Positions 7,774 through 18,500 of a stretch of 64,000 nt of DNA are shown one piece after another. Numbering within the stretch: position 1 is the first letter of the stretch; the number at the start of each line of letters is the position of its first letter. Source of the stretch: CAYYMH01 sp964472785 (GTDB lineage: Bacteria > Zhuqueibacterota > Zhuqueibacteria > Thermofontimicrobiales > Thermofontimicrobiaceae); contig CAYYMH010000016.1 in the NCBI GenBank assembly GCA_964472785.1, positions 1 through 64,000 on the forward strand, given 5' to 3'. The position numbers and the translations under genes were made by a program. The notes under the pieces are model-generated. The model searched no databases, was not told the origin of the DNA, and saw only the letters and a list, made by a program, of their open reading frames with translations.

Positions 7774-9489
7774 TCAATAATTTATCCCTGCAGAAAATAA
7801 AACCGCAAAAGCGTTGGTTTTCTTTTCCTTTCCTTCTGACACGTTTTTCGGATGCCAGAGCCGCTCAACCCGTAAATTGAAGACGAGATTCCTCAACACT
7901 TCATAGCTCACTGCAAGGCTGAGCTGATGTTCATTAGTCCTGTTCCCAGCCAGAAATTTCGGATACGGGTCGTCGCCTTCCTGAAAATGGTCAAAAATGC
8001 TGCCGCCGACATTTTCTCCGGCAGGATTTTCGCCTCGGCGGAGCACCTGGTACCTCAATCCCACGCGCCACCTGAAGTGTGGTCTATAAGCGAAATCACA
8101 GCTCCACAGTTCGCTGTTCGGCCCGCTGTGGTGCCCAAGGTTCGTATCGTAGTGCGTATATTCACACCACCGCTCGTGACTGTACACAAACGGTCGGATT
8201 CGCACATATTCAACATTTAAGTCCAGATTGTCAAGCCGCACAAAATCCGCAAAAAAAATGCCGCCCAGAACCCCCAGTTTATTGCCGTACCAGTTGCTGC
8301 CCAGCTTTCCGGTGGTCAAATCGTCGATCAGCAGTTCGCCGTATAATTTTACATTCCGGACAGCAGTAAACTCAAAATCCAGTCCCATCATCATATTGTC
8401 CGGACTGCCCAGATAATGTTCAGCACTGCGGTAGAACATGACCGGATTCAGATAACCCGGCTCAAAACTCCGTCCTTTGAAAACAACCGTCTCCGATAAT
8501 CCGAATGTTATCCAATGCCAGGGCGCGAATTCCAGCCGGTGACCGGCTAAATATTTTTTCTGCTGCAGGCTGTCGATCCGGTGAAACTCGTAATCAATCA
8601 AAAAGGCATAGATGCTGGTAAATTTGAAATATTTGTGATTGAACTCCAGCTTAAATTGATCGTAGGAGGTGGCATAATCGGAAAAGATCAAACTGCCCGT
8701 TCTGCCGGGTCCCCAGCGATTTTTAAATTTACCGAACACGAACTGAAAATTTTTAAAGCCGGTTTTCAAATATGCTTGTGTTTCGTCGTGATAAATATAA
8801 TCCGGCGATGTCGCCCGCACAAATCCCAATCCCGGCAGCGTGTAATTGCCGATGCGGTACTTCTGCGTTCCCCATTCTTTATTATCCCGAAAATCAAAAA
8901 AGAAGCCGAGGTGCTTGGTCAAATAGCCGTAGCTGGTAATGCCGTTGGTGAAATGGTATGCTTCTGCATTCTGGTTCGCGGAATCTGTTCGAACGGAGCG
9001 AACTTGATAGCGAAAAACCGGGTCCAGATAGAAGCGGATGTCTTCATCTTGCCAGCTTAAAAAATTACGCCCATTGCTGTAAATAAAACCGGGAAGTATC
9101 TTTTGCACACACCGGTTTTCTTTTAACTGCTGCAAACGGGAGCGATATTCCGGAATCGAGCCCTTTTTAAGCCGGGAAAATTCCTCCTGATACTCATAAA
9201 TCAAATAGTGCAACTGCTCGGTTTCAACCGGATTCAGTTTTGTACCCTGCCGGACGTTGTCTGTAATCTGAACCAAATATTCCGCGATTTCTTCCCGGGA
9301 CAGCGGTTTGGTGCCGTTCAAGCAACGCGTGATAATGTGTTTGGTTTCCATTCGTTCCAGAAATTCATACACCCAAGAATTGTTTGAAACGTACACCGAT
9401 TGTGTCCAGCCGCATTTTCCCGGTATCAGCAGCAACACGGCTGAAAAAATGATTAACGAAAATATGTTGACAAAACGCCTGTTAAACAT
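7774..9489 (-). CDS. Capsule assembly Wzi-family outer-membrane protein
   Basis: I take the ATG at 9489, which overlaps the aminotransferase stop (ATGTTTAA), giving 571 residues; a TTG start at 9519 would add 10 charged residues before the signal peptide. The N-terminus MFNRRFVNIFSLIIFSAVLL plus PGKCGWTQS is a clear signal sequence. A helical segment follows (about 30-130: LSREEIAEYLVQI, LNPVETEQLHYL) and then many alternating beta strands rich in Tyr/Trp/Arg (FVFGKFKNRWGPGRTGSL, FAPWHWITFGLSETVVF), which fit an 18-strand barrel. KNRWGPGRTG and the GLSETVVFKGR region match the capsule assembly Wzi family. Wzi anchors or organises surface polysaccharide at the outer membrane. It ends with a predicted final strand and aromatic-type C-terminus (LFSAGINY). 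Confidence 0.85.
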   Translation of the reverse strand: MFNRRFVNIFSLIIFSAVLLLIPGKCGWTQSVYVSNNSWVYEFLERMETKHIITRCLNGTKPLSREEIAEYLVQITDNVRQGTKLNPVETEQLHYLIYEYQEEFSRLKKGSIPEYRSRLQQLKENRCVQKILPGFIYSNGRNFLSWQDEDIRFYLDPVFRYQVRSVRTDSANQNAEAYHFTNGITSYGYLTKHLGFFFDFRDNKEWGTQKYRIGNYTLPGLGFVRATSPDYIYHDETQAYLKTGFKNFQFVFGKFKNRWGPGRTGSLIFSDYATSYDQFKLEFNHKYFKFTSIYAFLIDYEFHRIDSLQQKKYLAGHRLEFAPWHWITFGLSETVVFKGRSFEPGYLNPVMFYRSAEHYLGSPDNMMMGLDFEFTAVRNVKLYGELLIDDLTTGKLGSNWYGNKLGVLGGIFFADFVRLDNLDLNVEYVRIRPFVYSHERWCEYTHYDTNLGHHSGPNSELWSCDFAYRPHFRWRVGLRYQVLRRGENPAGENVGGSIFDHFQEGDDPYPKFLAGNRTNEHQLSLAVSYEVLRNLVFNLRVERLWHPKNVSEGKEKKTNAFAVLFSAGINY

Positions 9490-10582
9490 ATTTTTTGATC
9501 GTTTCACAGGTATATTCAATCATGGATTCAGTGAGTTCAGGGTACATTGGGAGACTCAAAAAATGCGCCGCGCATTGTTCTGCCACCGGGAAGGAACCTT
9601 TTTCTAATCCGAGATATTTATAAGCCTGCAGCAAATGCAGCGGAGTCGGATAATGAATACCGGTTGCAATGTCTTCATCGTTAAGTTGTTTTCCCAGCTT
9701 CTCCCGATCATCAGTCTGGATCACGTACAGATGAAAAACGGATTCCACATTATCCAAAATATGCGGCATGCAGATATTGTCCACATCTTTTAATCGTCGG
9801 TTGTAAGCAGCGGCATTATCTCTGCGCTGCTGATTCCACTTGCCAATGTATTTCAATTTCACATTGAGCACAGCGGCTTGAATCGAATCGAGCCGGGAAT
9901 TGACCCCTTCGGTGATATGCTCATATTTTTTCAGGCTGCCGTGATCGGAAATCATACTCACTTTTTCAGCAACGTCCGGATCATTGGTCACCACAGCGCC
10001 AGCATCGCCATAAGCACCGAGATTTTTTCCGGGATAAAAACTGAAACAGGCGGCGTCACCAAAACCACCGACCCGCTTGCCGTAGTAAGTCGCGCCATGC
10101 GCCTGGGCTGCGTCTTCAATGACAATCAGGTTGTGCTTTTTCGCGATCTCCAAAATCGGGTCCATGTCCGCCGGCTGACCGAACAGATGCACCGGAATGA
10201 TGGCGCGGGTTTTGGGCGTAATTTTATCCTCGATTTTTGTGATGTCGATATTGTATGTTTTGGGATGAATATCGACAAACACGACGTTCGCGCCGGTCTG
10301 GGTAATTGATTCCGAAGTGGCAATAAAAGAGTCCGGCGCGGTGATGACTTCATCGCCCTCGCCAATATCAAATGCCCGCAGCGCCAGATAAAGCGCATCG
10401 GAGCCGTTCCCGACTCCCACTGCGTGTTTTACGCCGCAAAAGCCGGCAAAATTTTCCTCAAACTTTTTCACCTCCGGTCCCCGGATAAAGGCACAACTTT
10501 CAATCACATTCAATATCGCCGGATCTACTTCTGCTTTGATGCTCTGATACTGGGTTTTCAAATCAACAAACGGTACGTTCAT
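9482..10582 (-). CDS. DegT/DnrJ/EryC1/StrS-family PLP aminotransferase
   Basis: This 366-residue sugar aminotransferase has the family hallmarks: a start MNVPFVDLKTQYQSIKAEVD, VGVGNGSDALYLALRA (cofactor phosphate-binding region), VIEDAAQAHGATYYGKRVG with the PLP ring Asp157, and SFYPGKNLGAYGDAGAV with the Schiff-base Lys186. Length is normal for the family (360-400). These enzymes aminate a keto-sugar nucleotide, for example UDP-3-keto or 4-keto sugars, producing amino sugars of surface polysaccharides. Together with the UDP-GlcNAc 2-epimerase next in the locus it suggests a rare amino sugar in the capsule repeat. Exact regiochemistry (WbpE/WlbC-like versus 4-amino) cannot be read from sequence alone. 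The 3' end overlaps the Wzi-like gene by 8 bases. Confidence 0.93.
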   Translation of the reverse strand: MNVPFVDLKTQYQSIKAEVDPAILNVIESCAFIRGPEVKKFEENFAGFCGVKHAVGVGNGSDALYLALRAFDIGEGDEVITAPDSFIATSESITQTGANVVFVDIHPKTYNIDITKIEDKITPKTRAIIPVHLFGQPADMDPILEIAKKHNLIVIEDAAQAHGATYYGKRVGGFGDAACFSFYPGKNLGAYGDAGAVVTNDPDVAEKVSMISDHGSLKKYEHITEGVNSRLDSIQAAVLNVKLKYIGKWNQQRRDNAAAYNRRLKDVDNICMPHILDNVESVFHLYVIQTDDREKLGKQLNDEDIATGIHYPTPLHLLQAYKYLGLEKGSFPVAEQCAAHFLSLPMYPELTESMIEYTCETIKKYV

Positions 10583-10720
10583 GTTTTTTCGCCTTATTTT
10601 ATTTTGATTGTGACAGGAATTTCAAATTAAATTCAGCACTTTACTCTGATGAAAAATTCGATACGATTAAACCATAATCCCCTTGGGCTAAAGCCTAACC
10701 TATTGAGAATTGTTTTTATT

Positions 10721-10740
10721 CTCCGCGCTGAAGCACGGAG
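10721..10740. repeat. Short imperfect palindrome in intergenic spacer
   Basis: CTCCGCGCTGAAGCACGGAG forms an imperfect stem (CTCCG/CGGAG outer pairs). A second, weaker GGCTAAAGCC hairpin lies just before it at about 10686. Together they mark the spacer 10,583-10,922 between the aminotransferase and epimerase genes as a collection of REP-like palindromes rather than a gene. Confidence 0.6.
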
Positions 10741-10765
10741 CTATTCAAAATTGGTCATATACAAA

Positions 10766-10911
10766 ATAATAATATGAATGACCAGTTGGATTATTGGTTT
10801 TTCTGTTTTTTTATATTTAGACCGTAGGGGACGTCCATGGACGTCCCCTACATCGCGAAAATCCTTTTATTTAAAGCTAATATTTTCTACTGATCATTCA
10901 TATTAATAATT
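10766..10911. repeat. Inverted-repeat-bounded element with a central 28-bp palindrome
   Basis: Outer arms AATATGAATGACCAG (10770-10784) and CTGATCATTCATATT (10889-10903) are inverted copies with one mismatch, extended by AT-rich flanks. Between them is a perfect 28-bp palindrome at 10824-10851, each arm reading GTAGGGGACGTCCA. The size, terminal inverted repeats and lack of coding sequence suggest a small non-autonomous element (MITE- or REP-like) inserted into the polysaccharide operon between wecB and the aminotransferase gene. The rest of the 340-base spacer (10,583-10,765) contains only the short palindromes described separately. Confidence 0.7.
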
Positions 10912-10922
10912 CAATAGACCCG

Positions 10923-12044
10923 TCATTTTATGGCAGGGTTTTCTTTGCCCTTTATTTTTCTCTTTATAAAATTTTTACTCAAAATTTCACAAATCTTTGC
11001 ACTGGCACGTCCGTCTCCGTAGTGCCCGCTTTGCGGAGAATCTGGTTCGAACTGCTTTATTGATGATAATATTTTCTCATAATCCGCGCCAACGATGATA
11101 TTCCAGCCGTCCTCAACAGTTTCCACCCACTCGGTTTCATCCCGCATCGTAATGCACGGTACTTGATAAAAATAGGCTTCTTTTTGAACGCCTCCGGAAT
11201 CGGTTAAAATTTTTCGCGCGTTTTTTTCCAGCACCACCATGTCCAGAAAATTGACCGGCTCAATTACTGAAATATATTCCGCTTTAATTAATTTATCGTA
11301 CAATTGATATTCTTTCAAATACTTCACGGTACGCGGATGAATCGGAAAAACAATCCGCGCTTTGGAATCGATCAGGGCATTGACGATATTGCTCAACCGT
11401 TCCTTCGAGTCCGTGTTTTCTGCCCGGTGTAATGTTAACAGCAAATAGGTTTTCGGCCGGAGCGAAAGTGTTTCCAGCACTTGGCTCTGCTTCTCTGCAA
11501 TGGGAGCAAACTTCAGCGCGGCGTCATACATCACGTCACCGGTATTGTGGACGCCTTGTTGAATTCCCTCTTTGGTTAAATTATCGACAGCCGTTTTCGT
11601 CGGACAGAACAGGAAGTTGGAAATTCGATCAGCTACAATGCGATTGATTTCTTCAGCCATGTTCCGGTTGTAACTGCGCAAACCAGCTTCCACGTGGGCG
11701 ACCTTCACGTGTCGCTTTGCCGCCGCCACCGCTGCAGCCAGTGTTGAGTTGGTGTCTCCGTAAATCAAAACGAGATCAGGCTCGGTTTCTCGCAGATAGT
11801 TTTCCACGCCGATCATGATTTCGGCTGTTTGCTGAGCATGTGAGCCTGAACCCGCTCCTAAATTTACATCAGGTCTGGGTATTTTCAAAACGTCAAAAAA
11901 TATTTTTGACATATTATCATCGTAATGTTGTCCCGTGTGCAGTATCAGCTCCTGGTGCTGTTTTCGTAATTGAACCGATACTGGCGCTGCTTTTACAAAT
12001 TGAGGTCTGGCGCCAACAACCGTAACAATTCTCAATTTATTCAT
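10923..12044 (-). CDS. wecB: UDP-N-acetylglucosamine 2-epimerase (non-hydrolysing)
   Basis: This 373-residue GT-B-like epimerase begins MNKLRIVTVVGARPQFVKAA, the hallmark of the WecB/MnaA family. It has HTGQHYDDNMS near residue 37, VLIYGDTNSTLAAA near 95, HVEAGLRSYNRNMAEEINR near 117 with the catalytic Glu/His cluster, LLLTLHRAENTD near 207, and LTDSGGVQKEAYFYQVP near 285. It interconverts UDP-GlcNAc and UDP-ManNAc in the cytoplasm, supplying ManNAc-type sugar for the capsule repeat. Ribosome site AGGCGGGG sits just before ATG. It lies 20 bases after the Wzz-like gene and is followed by the palindrome-rich spacer, so transcription into the aminotransferase gene must pass these hairpins. Confidence 0.95.
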   Translation of the reverse strand: MNKLRIVTVVGARPQFVKAAPVSVQLRKQHQELILHTGQHYDDNMSKIFFDVLKIPRPDVNLGAGSGSHAQQTAEIMIGVENYLRETEPDLVLIYGDTNSTLAAAVAAAKRHVKVAHVEAGLRSYNRNMAEEINRIVADRISNFLFCPTKTAVDNLTKEGIQQGVHNTGDVMYDAALKFAPIAEKQSQVLETLSLRPKTYLLLTLHRAENTDSKERLSNIVNALIDSKARIVFPIHPRTVKYLKEYQLYDKLIKAEYISVIEPVNFLDMVVLEKNARKILTDSGGVQKEAYFYQVPCITMRDETEWVETVEDGWNIIVGADYEKILSSIKQFEPDSPQSGHYGDGRASAKICEILSKNFIKRKIKGKENPAIK

Positions 12045-12064
12045 TCCCCGCCTCTGTTTCTTTT

Positions 12065-13375
12065 CTAATCATCCGCTCCGCTGCTTTTACGTCGCTTTGT
12101 TTTGAAATTCGTTAACTTGCTCTTAATCGTCTGCCAGTCTGTTTTAAAATTATCGGCAATGCCGCTCAATTTCTGATACGAAGTCGAATCCTGTGCTTTC
12201 AAATTATCCACAAACTCGGCTACGAACGCCCAGAATACGCTAAATATAAACGCCAGAAATCCCCAAATCAGGATCAGCAATTTCCTTTTCGGTTTGGTGC
12301 GCGTTTCCGGGGGAATGGCTTCATCCAACACCTGAACGGTCGGCGTGTCACGCGCCTCTTGAATTTTCGCCTGATAATACTGCTGGTTGAGAAGCTCCCA
12401 CACGGTTTCCTGAATTTTCACTTCGCGCACTAACCGAACCAGTTTGGCGCTGATATCCGGCACATCCGAAAACGGGATGTAAAATTCTTTGCTCTTTTCC
12501 TGGTCAGCACCGTTGCCGTATTGTAGATAATCATATTGTTTGTTTAATTCTTCCAGCTCTTTTTTTAGCCGAACAATTACCACATTGTCCGGTTTCATCG
12601 TCTGAAGCGCCACGCCCAGTTCGACTTCCTTGGCGATTATTCTCCCTTTGATCTCTCCGGCCTCTTTGATTGCTTGTTGCGTTTGTTCCTCGAGTGAAAT
12701 TGCCTTGTGCTGCTCTCTGAATCGGACAAGCTCATCTGATGCTTTTTCCAATTTTTGTTCAGTCAGCTTCAGTTGATTTTCGATATAAACTCTCGAATTT
12801 TTTGCCCGAGACGTGCTCTTTTCTTTGTTAATTTTATCTAAAAACTCAACAAACGCCCTTGCCACATTCGCAGCCAACGTCGGATCGTTCAATTCGATTT
12901 CGATGGCAATCATCCCTTCGTCCGAGGCTTCGCAGTGAAGCTTTTTCCTCAAATATTTACGTGCCTTTTCCAAACTTTGAAAATCAAGAATTTCCAGCAA
13001 TGTCGATGATTTCGTTTTTTTCTTTTGATGAAGCGGATATTTTTTCTGCAGCACGCTATCCAGCACGGACCGGCTTTTGACAATTTCCACAAACAAATCC
13101 GAAGTGGTTCTGGATTCTGCTAACAAAAGATTTGACAGCGGGGTCTTCTCCGACAGGGTGGTTAAGAGGCTTGATCGCTGGGTTTCTTCCGGTGGAAGAA
13201 TGGTGGTTCGGGCAGTGTATGTTTTTGGAAGAATGAAGCTAATCAGCAGCACCAAAAACATCACCACAATCACGTTGCGGAAAATCATTTTCCGGCGTTT
13301 CGAGAGCACGCCTAAGTAATCCAGCAGATCAATGTCCTGATTTTGTTGATTATTTTCAAGTTGATTCATATTCAT
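12065..13375 (-). CDS. Wzz/GNVR chain-length determinant protein (no kinase domain)
   Basis: This 436-residue co-polymerase has DLLDYLGVLSKRRKMIFRN, a first membrane helix VIVVMFLVLLISFIL (about 36-50), a Wzz domain start YTARTTILPPEE, a long coiled-coil middle (about 195-300) and the GNVR-type segment TVQVLDEAIPPETRTKPKRK. A second membrane helix LLILIWGFLAFIFSVFWAFV (about 370-390) and a short charged tail follow. The tail has no Walker motifs, so the tyrosine kinase partner (if any) is elsewhere. It controls chain length and links the inner-membrane polymerase to the export pore. It starts 4 bases after the SLBB export gene stop, and both form the promoter-proximal part of the polysaccharide operon. 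Confidence 0.9.
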   Translation of the reverse strand: MNMNQLENNQQNQDIDLLDYLGVLSKRRKMIFRNVIVVMFLVLLISFILPKTYTARTTILPPEETQRSSLLTTLSEKTPLSNLLLAESRTTSDLFVEIVKSRSVLDSVLQKKYPLHQKKKTKSSTLLEILDFQSLEKARKYLRKKLHCEASDEGMIAIEIELNDPTLAANVARAFVEFLDKINKEKSTSRAKNSRVYIENQLKLTEQKLEKASDELVRFREQHKAISLEEQTQQAIKEAGEIKGRIIAKEVELGVALQTMKPDNVVIVRLKKELEELNKQYDYLQYGNGADQEKSKEFYIPFSDVPDISAKLVRLVREVKIQETVWELLNQQYYQAKIQEARDTPTVQVLDEAIPPETRTKPKRKLLILIWGFLAFIFSVFWAFVAEFVDNLKAQDSTSYQKLSGIADNFKTDWQTIKSKLTNFKTKRRKSSGADD

Positions 13376-13379
13376 TTTT

Positions 13380-15341
13380 CTAATTATTCATGATTGCCCG
13401 ATCGACTACGATGTAAACAGTGGCGACCTGTGCAACAACGGCAATGGTTTGACGGAATATCTGCCACCAATCACGATCCGGTTTTCTCGGCACCCAGATA
13501 ATATCACCGGGCTCAAGACTTTTCACGTCCTCATCGTCGATTATTTCTCCGGTCACCTTGGTGACTTTGATTCCCCTTTTTTTGGCATCCCAGGTGACGC
13601 CGCCGGCTTTTTCGATGTAATATCTGATTTTTTCTTTTTCTTTGAATAACACACCCCCGGAGCGGGACACCCGTCCGGTCACATAAACCACATTCGGCTT
13701 TTTCGGAACTGCAATAATATCACCGTCTTTCAGGGTGACGTCTTCGGATTTGTCTCCCAGCACCATGAGTTTGTAAAAATCGACCACGATTCTGCCGATG
13801 TCCTGGGTGTTTTCTTTCATCACCAGATACTGATATTCACTTTCGGACAATTGATCACGGGGAATTTGGCTGAGACGCAAGTACTCTTTATCGATGGTAA
13901 TTCTCGAACTCTTTCTAATCAACGAAGCTTCCCGAATAAGCGCTTCATCCGTGAACCCTCCCGCTTTTGCGATAATCTCGCTCAAGGTCGTGGTATCTTC
14001 AGTGATGGCATAAATTCCGGGGAATTCAAACTTACCCTGCAGTTCAACCGTTGGTCCCACTTCCCATTCCGGGATTTCCCGGATAAAAACGTGGTCGTCC
14101 TCTTCAATAAAAATATTGCCATCATCAGCGGTGTCCGACATGACTTTTTCTAAAGCGACTTTGATGTATTTTGTGGGCATCTTTGGATCAATTTTAGCCA
14201 CCTCGCACTCCAGAAGGTAGGCGCTACGCGTGAGATTTCCTGCTTTGAGGATTAAATCAAGCAGACGCAAATTTTCTTCAAAAGGATATTCACCCGGACT
14301 TTTCACTTCGCCGTGAATGTAAACGTACTTTTGGTAAGTCTGCTCCATGATGGAAAAAACTTGAATCTGATCATTATTCTCCAAAACGAGATTTACTGCG
14401 CTGCTGTCATTGTTGATGATATCACGATAATTGATATACTGCACCGACCGGTCACCATTATTCATTAATCGGCTGATTTCAATTTTATCCAAATATGATA
14501 AATCCGTAAAACCTCCGGCTAACTCGATAATATCCGAAAGCCGTTCATCTTTGGTGTATTTTAACTCAAAACGGGCAGGTCGTTTGATTTCACCCTTGAT
14601 TGTCACAACCTCGTCAATCAGCGGAACAACAATTTTATCATTCGGCATCAAATACATATCGTTTTCCACTTCGCCTTTCATTAAAAACTGATACAAATCG
14701 ATAATAGATATCAGTTTCCCCTCACGATACACCTTAATATTTCTGGGGGAACCCCGTTCCGTGGGACCGCCAGCTGCGACAACGGCGTCGAGAACCGTGT
14801 TTATTGAAGTGAGATAATACTTGCCGGGATTTTGGACGTCTCCGACGACAACAATCGGAATTGTTTTTGGTGCAATGAGCATCACTTCAACAGCGGTGTT
14901 GTCATAGTATTTGGACAACTCATCGGTGAGGAAGTTTTGGAATTCGGAGATGCTCATTCTGTTCACGTACAAAACGCCAACTGTGGGGATAAATATCTTT
15001 CCTTCGACATTGACCACAACTTCAAAATTCTTCTGACTTTTTCCGAGCAGGTACACGCCCAATTGGTCTCCGGGTCCCAGCCAGTAATTCTCCGGTGCGA
15101 TAGACACACCGGTTGAGAACACCTCTTTTGAGTCCTGGACATTCGTAAAAATATTTCGCCCAAAGAGCGGTAATGCTTCACCGCTGGATTGTGGGGCTTG
15201 TTGAGCACTGACCTGTTTCGCAAGAGTCACGGCCGGATCAATCGACTTCACAGGAGTGGTCTGAGAAAGTGCATTTTGCCAAATGAAAAGAACGACAAAA
15301 ATTACTTGTGAGAAAAATTTTATATCAATGTTATTTCGCAT
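13380..15341 (-). CDS. Wza-like polysaccharide export protein with SLBB repeats
   Basis: This 653-residue protein has a signal peptide (FFSQVIFVVLFIWQNALSQ), a Poly_export domain starting at about residue 85 (YWLGPGDQLGVYLLG) and then five SLBB-type domains, each starting with a strand such as VVVGDVQNPGKYYL, VTIKGEIKRPARFEL, VYIHGEVKSPGEYPF, VELQGKFEFPGIYAI and VYVTGRVSRSGGVLF. A hydrophobic helix TIAVVAQVATVYIVV closes the C-terminus, as in Wza-like outer-membrane pores whose final helix crosses the outer membrane. No lipobox cysteine was seen. It is longer than E. coli Wza (about 380 residues) because of extra SLBB repeats, as is usual in FCB and cyanobacterial relatives. It is the first gene of the polysaccharide operon; the upstream 163 bases are AT-rich without a confident promoter. 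Confidence 0.92.
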   Translation of the reverse strand: MRNNIDIKFFSQVIFVVLFIWQNALSQTTPVKSIDPAVTLAKQVSAQQAPQSSGEALPLFGRNIFTNVQDSKEVFSTGVSIAPENYWLGPGDQLGVYLLGKSQKNFEVVVNVEGKIFIPTVGVLYVNRMSISEFQNFLTDELSKYYDNTAVEVMLIAPKTIPIVVVGDVQNPGKYYLTSINTVLDAVVAAGGPTERGSPRNIKVYREGKLISIIDLYQFLMKGEVENDMYLMPNDKIVVPLIDEVVTIKGEIKRPARFELKYTKDERLSDIIELAGGFTDLSYLDKIEISRLMNNGDRSVQYINYRDIINNDSSAVNLVLENNDQIQVFSIMEQTYQKYVYIHGEVKSPGEYPFEENLRLLDLILKAGNLTRSAYLLECEVAKIDPKMPTKYIKVALEKVMSDTADDGNIFIEEDDHVFIREIPEWEVGPTVELQGKFEFPGIYAITEDTTTLSEIIAKAGGFTDEALIREASLIRKSSRITIDKEYLRLSQIPRDQLSESEYQYLVMKENTQDIGRIVVDFYKLMVLGDKSEDVTLKDGDIIAVPKKPNVVYVTGRVSRSGGVLFKEKEKIRYYIEKAGGVTWDAKKRGIKVTKVTGEIIDDEDVKSLEPGDIIWVPRKPDRDWWQIFRQTIAVVAQVATVYIVVDRAIMNN

Positions 15342-15504
15342 TCTAATGGACAGAATATTTTTTAAAATTGAATGTTTTCCGATTTAAGTTATTACAAAAT
15401 ATGGAAAAATATATAAAATATATTTTAATTAGTCAACACATTTCTGAACTTAATTAAACATCATCATTCCAATGCGAAAAAACACCGTTAGCTATAAAAT
15501 CTCG

Positions 15505-18500
15505 CTATCTGATCAGCGTTAATTTCCGGACTTTCTGATAAAGCATTTTTTTCCGTGTTTGACCATCTTGCTGCTGCTCCTGATTTACCGTCATGCGGAC
15601 AAAGTAAATACCACTCCCCACAGATATGCCGCGATCGTTCTTTGCATCCCAGATCATTCTGTGCATGCCCTTTTCCTGAAATTTATTGACGACCTGCCTG
15701 ACCGTCTGTCCGAGAATGTTGTAGATTTTAATATCAACGAAAGCATTTTCAGTTAAATAATATTTTATTTGGGTCACATCGTTAAACGGATTCGGATAAT
15801 TCTGGTACAATTCAAATGAATTCAGTACGAGCGGTTCATCAGGATCGTTCATCTGATTTGGAACCTTTCGGTTTTTCATGTCCTCATTGGAAATAACAAC
15901 GAGGTACATATTATTTGCATTTTCAGCGCCTTGTGCCTGGTTGCCTCCCAATACAATTTGACCCGAATCCGCCTGAAATTTCCATAAATCAAATATTTGA
16001 TTTTCTGCATTTCCCCGGATTGTTTCGCCAATTCGATAGCCGTTATCGATCAGCCAGTCCGGGTAATTCAATGCATGCTTATCATATCCGATATAAACAT
16101 CCGATTTTTTCAACAAGTTGAATTTCAGAAACTCAGCACTTTGGTCGTCCGCATGTTTTTGTGCTGTTCGAATCCACAATGAATTGTCAAATTCGTCCGC
16201 TACTTCACTGATAGTAAAATCCCGGTCGATGTAATACGTGTCACCGACATTTAAATAACCAATCTGATATTCTTCCGGCGTCAGTCCGGTAATATATTCG
16301 TTTTCATTTAATCGGTATTGATAATCTACATTTGCTTCGATTATTTTGTTCGATTTTTTCGCCCGGTCTCTAACATTGTTAATCGTCAACGTATAGCCGA
16401 CATTCTGATTATGCTCTGAAGTTGTCAGGATCACACTTTTCAACGTGCTATCCAAAAACGCATCGAAAATTTGGATACCGTTCGTAATCGAATAATTTGT
16501 CAGCTTTTCGGCAGATGACCTTTCAACGAACTCATTGAACATAATTTTTAAATGCGTCGAATCTGTCAAATAACAGAATTCAATCTCCGGTGGTTGACAA
16601 TCCTCGATAATATATAAATAGTTGAATTGAAAATTGGTGACGCAGTTCACATTTGTTGATATATCGGCAATATTGTTCAGCGTTAACAGATATTCCTCGC
16701 CATAAACCTGCTGAGACGTGACCAGCCGTACCGTTTTCAAGTCACCAGTTAGTTCTGCTGAAATGACATTAACACCTTTATTAATTTTGTAATTATTTTC
16801 ATTTTCTGCGCTGATTCTATCCAAAAATTCTGAAAAAACAAGATCGAGTTTATTTCCTTCATTACAAACCACCTCAAACAAAATTGGCGGATTAACATCA
16901 TCCGGCAAATACATGTAGCGATAACTATTGTTTGTTTTGATCGCATTCGGCGGATACGCCCGATCAAAGATGTTGTTCGCTGTTACAGTGTAAATAGTTT
17001 CTGGCTGATGTGGGCTCGTTTTTAGATGAACAATTTTTTGAGTCTCATCTAAACTCGCCTCTAATACAGTCAGTCCTTTGTTGATGTAATAATTATTGAC
17101 ATCCTCGGCAGTACTTCTGTCAACCATTTCGCTAAAGATGATATCAATCGCGATCTCACCTCTGACCTGAACAGCGTAAATTTCTGGCGGATCGGTATCC
17201 GAATTTTGATAATTGTAAATCAATTTTGTGTTGCTATCAATTGTATTTGCCGGCAGAGCCAGATCTTTAATATTTTCCAGCTTTAATTCATAGCTCATCC
17301 CGGACAAATGATCAGAGGTGATCAACGTGACAATTGAACCTGATGAGTCCAAAATCGCCTGATAAATGTTGATATTATTATTGATTGAATAATTCGATAT
17401 TTTTTCCGCGGACCTTCTTTCGATCATTTCATTAAATGTCAGTTTTAGGTGTGTCCGATCGGGGACATCGATTTTTTTAACATAAGGTTTTTCTTTGTCA
17501 TCCGGATAATAGTAATATTGGTAAGTGCTATTTTCTTTGATTTTATTCGGATTTGCTGCCATGTCTTTAACATTACTGATCGTTAAAGTATATCCGCCAG
17601 GAGCATGCTTGCTTGTCTGCAATCTTAGTGTTCGCTTATTTGTATCTTGAACTGCATCAAATATCTCGATTCCATTATTAATTTTGTAATTGCTTGTTTC
17701 TTCAGCCGATAATTTTTCAACTTTTTCGCTAAACACGATTACAATCTCTGAATCACTTTTAGCGCTCACCGCGTAAATTGTCGGGGGCGTCACATCCATC
17801 ACTCGAACTGCAGCGCTTTGCTCATTGCTAAAATTACTTTCCATTCCGCGGTTATTATATGCGGTTACAACCACGAAATACTGCATCCCCTCTATTAACC
17901 CCGCTATAGCATAGTTGACAACATTTCCCACATCCAAATTTGTATCATAACTTCCAGATTCTGTTCCGTAATAAATTTTATAACCCAAAATATTATTACC
18001 TGATGCTGGCTCCCAATTTATTAGTAATTCACCTCCTGCTCCCGTTTCAATCGGATGGAGATACACTGTCCCAGGTATATCCGGTGAATTATCCACATAA
18101 ATATAATTAATTACCGTGTTGGAATTGATAAAATTTGGTTTACTTGCTTGATCTGTCACATTTTTAACACACAATTGATAGCTTTCACCACTGATATGAG
18201 GTGTTGTCGTCAACTCAACCATTGAATCGCTGTTGTCCAAAACTGCGGACAATACGCTCACACCATTATTAAGGCTGTAATTTTCGCTTGCTTCAGCGCT
18301 TTCTCTACCCATTTTTTCCGAAAAATAAACATTGACTTTATCTTCTGCTTCAATCGTTACATCAGTTATGTAAGGCGGGATAGTATCGTAAAACCTGTAT
18401 GGATATCCCTGGTTTGTCCTTATCTGATTGGGGTTTCTTGCCTGATCCAGGATGTTATTGACGATTATTTCATATTTTCCCGGTTCATGCTGAGTTGTCC

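Noticed and set aside
8581..9060. 159-codon plus-strand frame antisense to the Wzi-like gene
   Set aside because: The opposite strand encodes a consistent barrel protein; the antisense frame has no recognisable motif.
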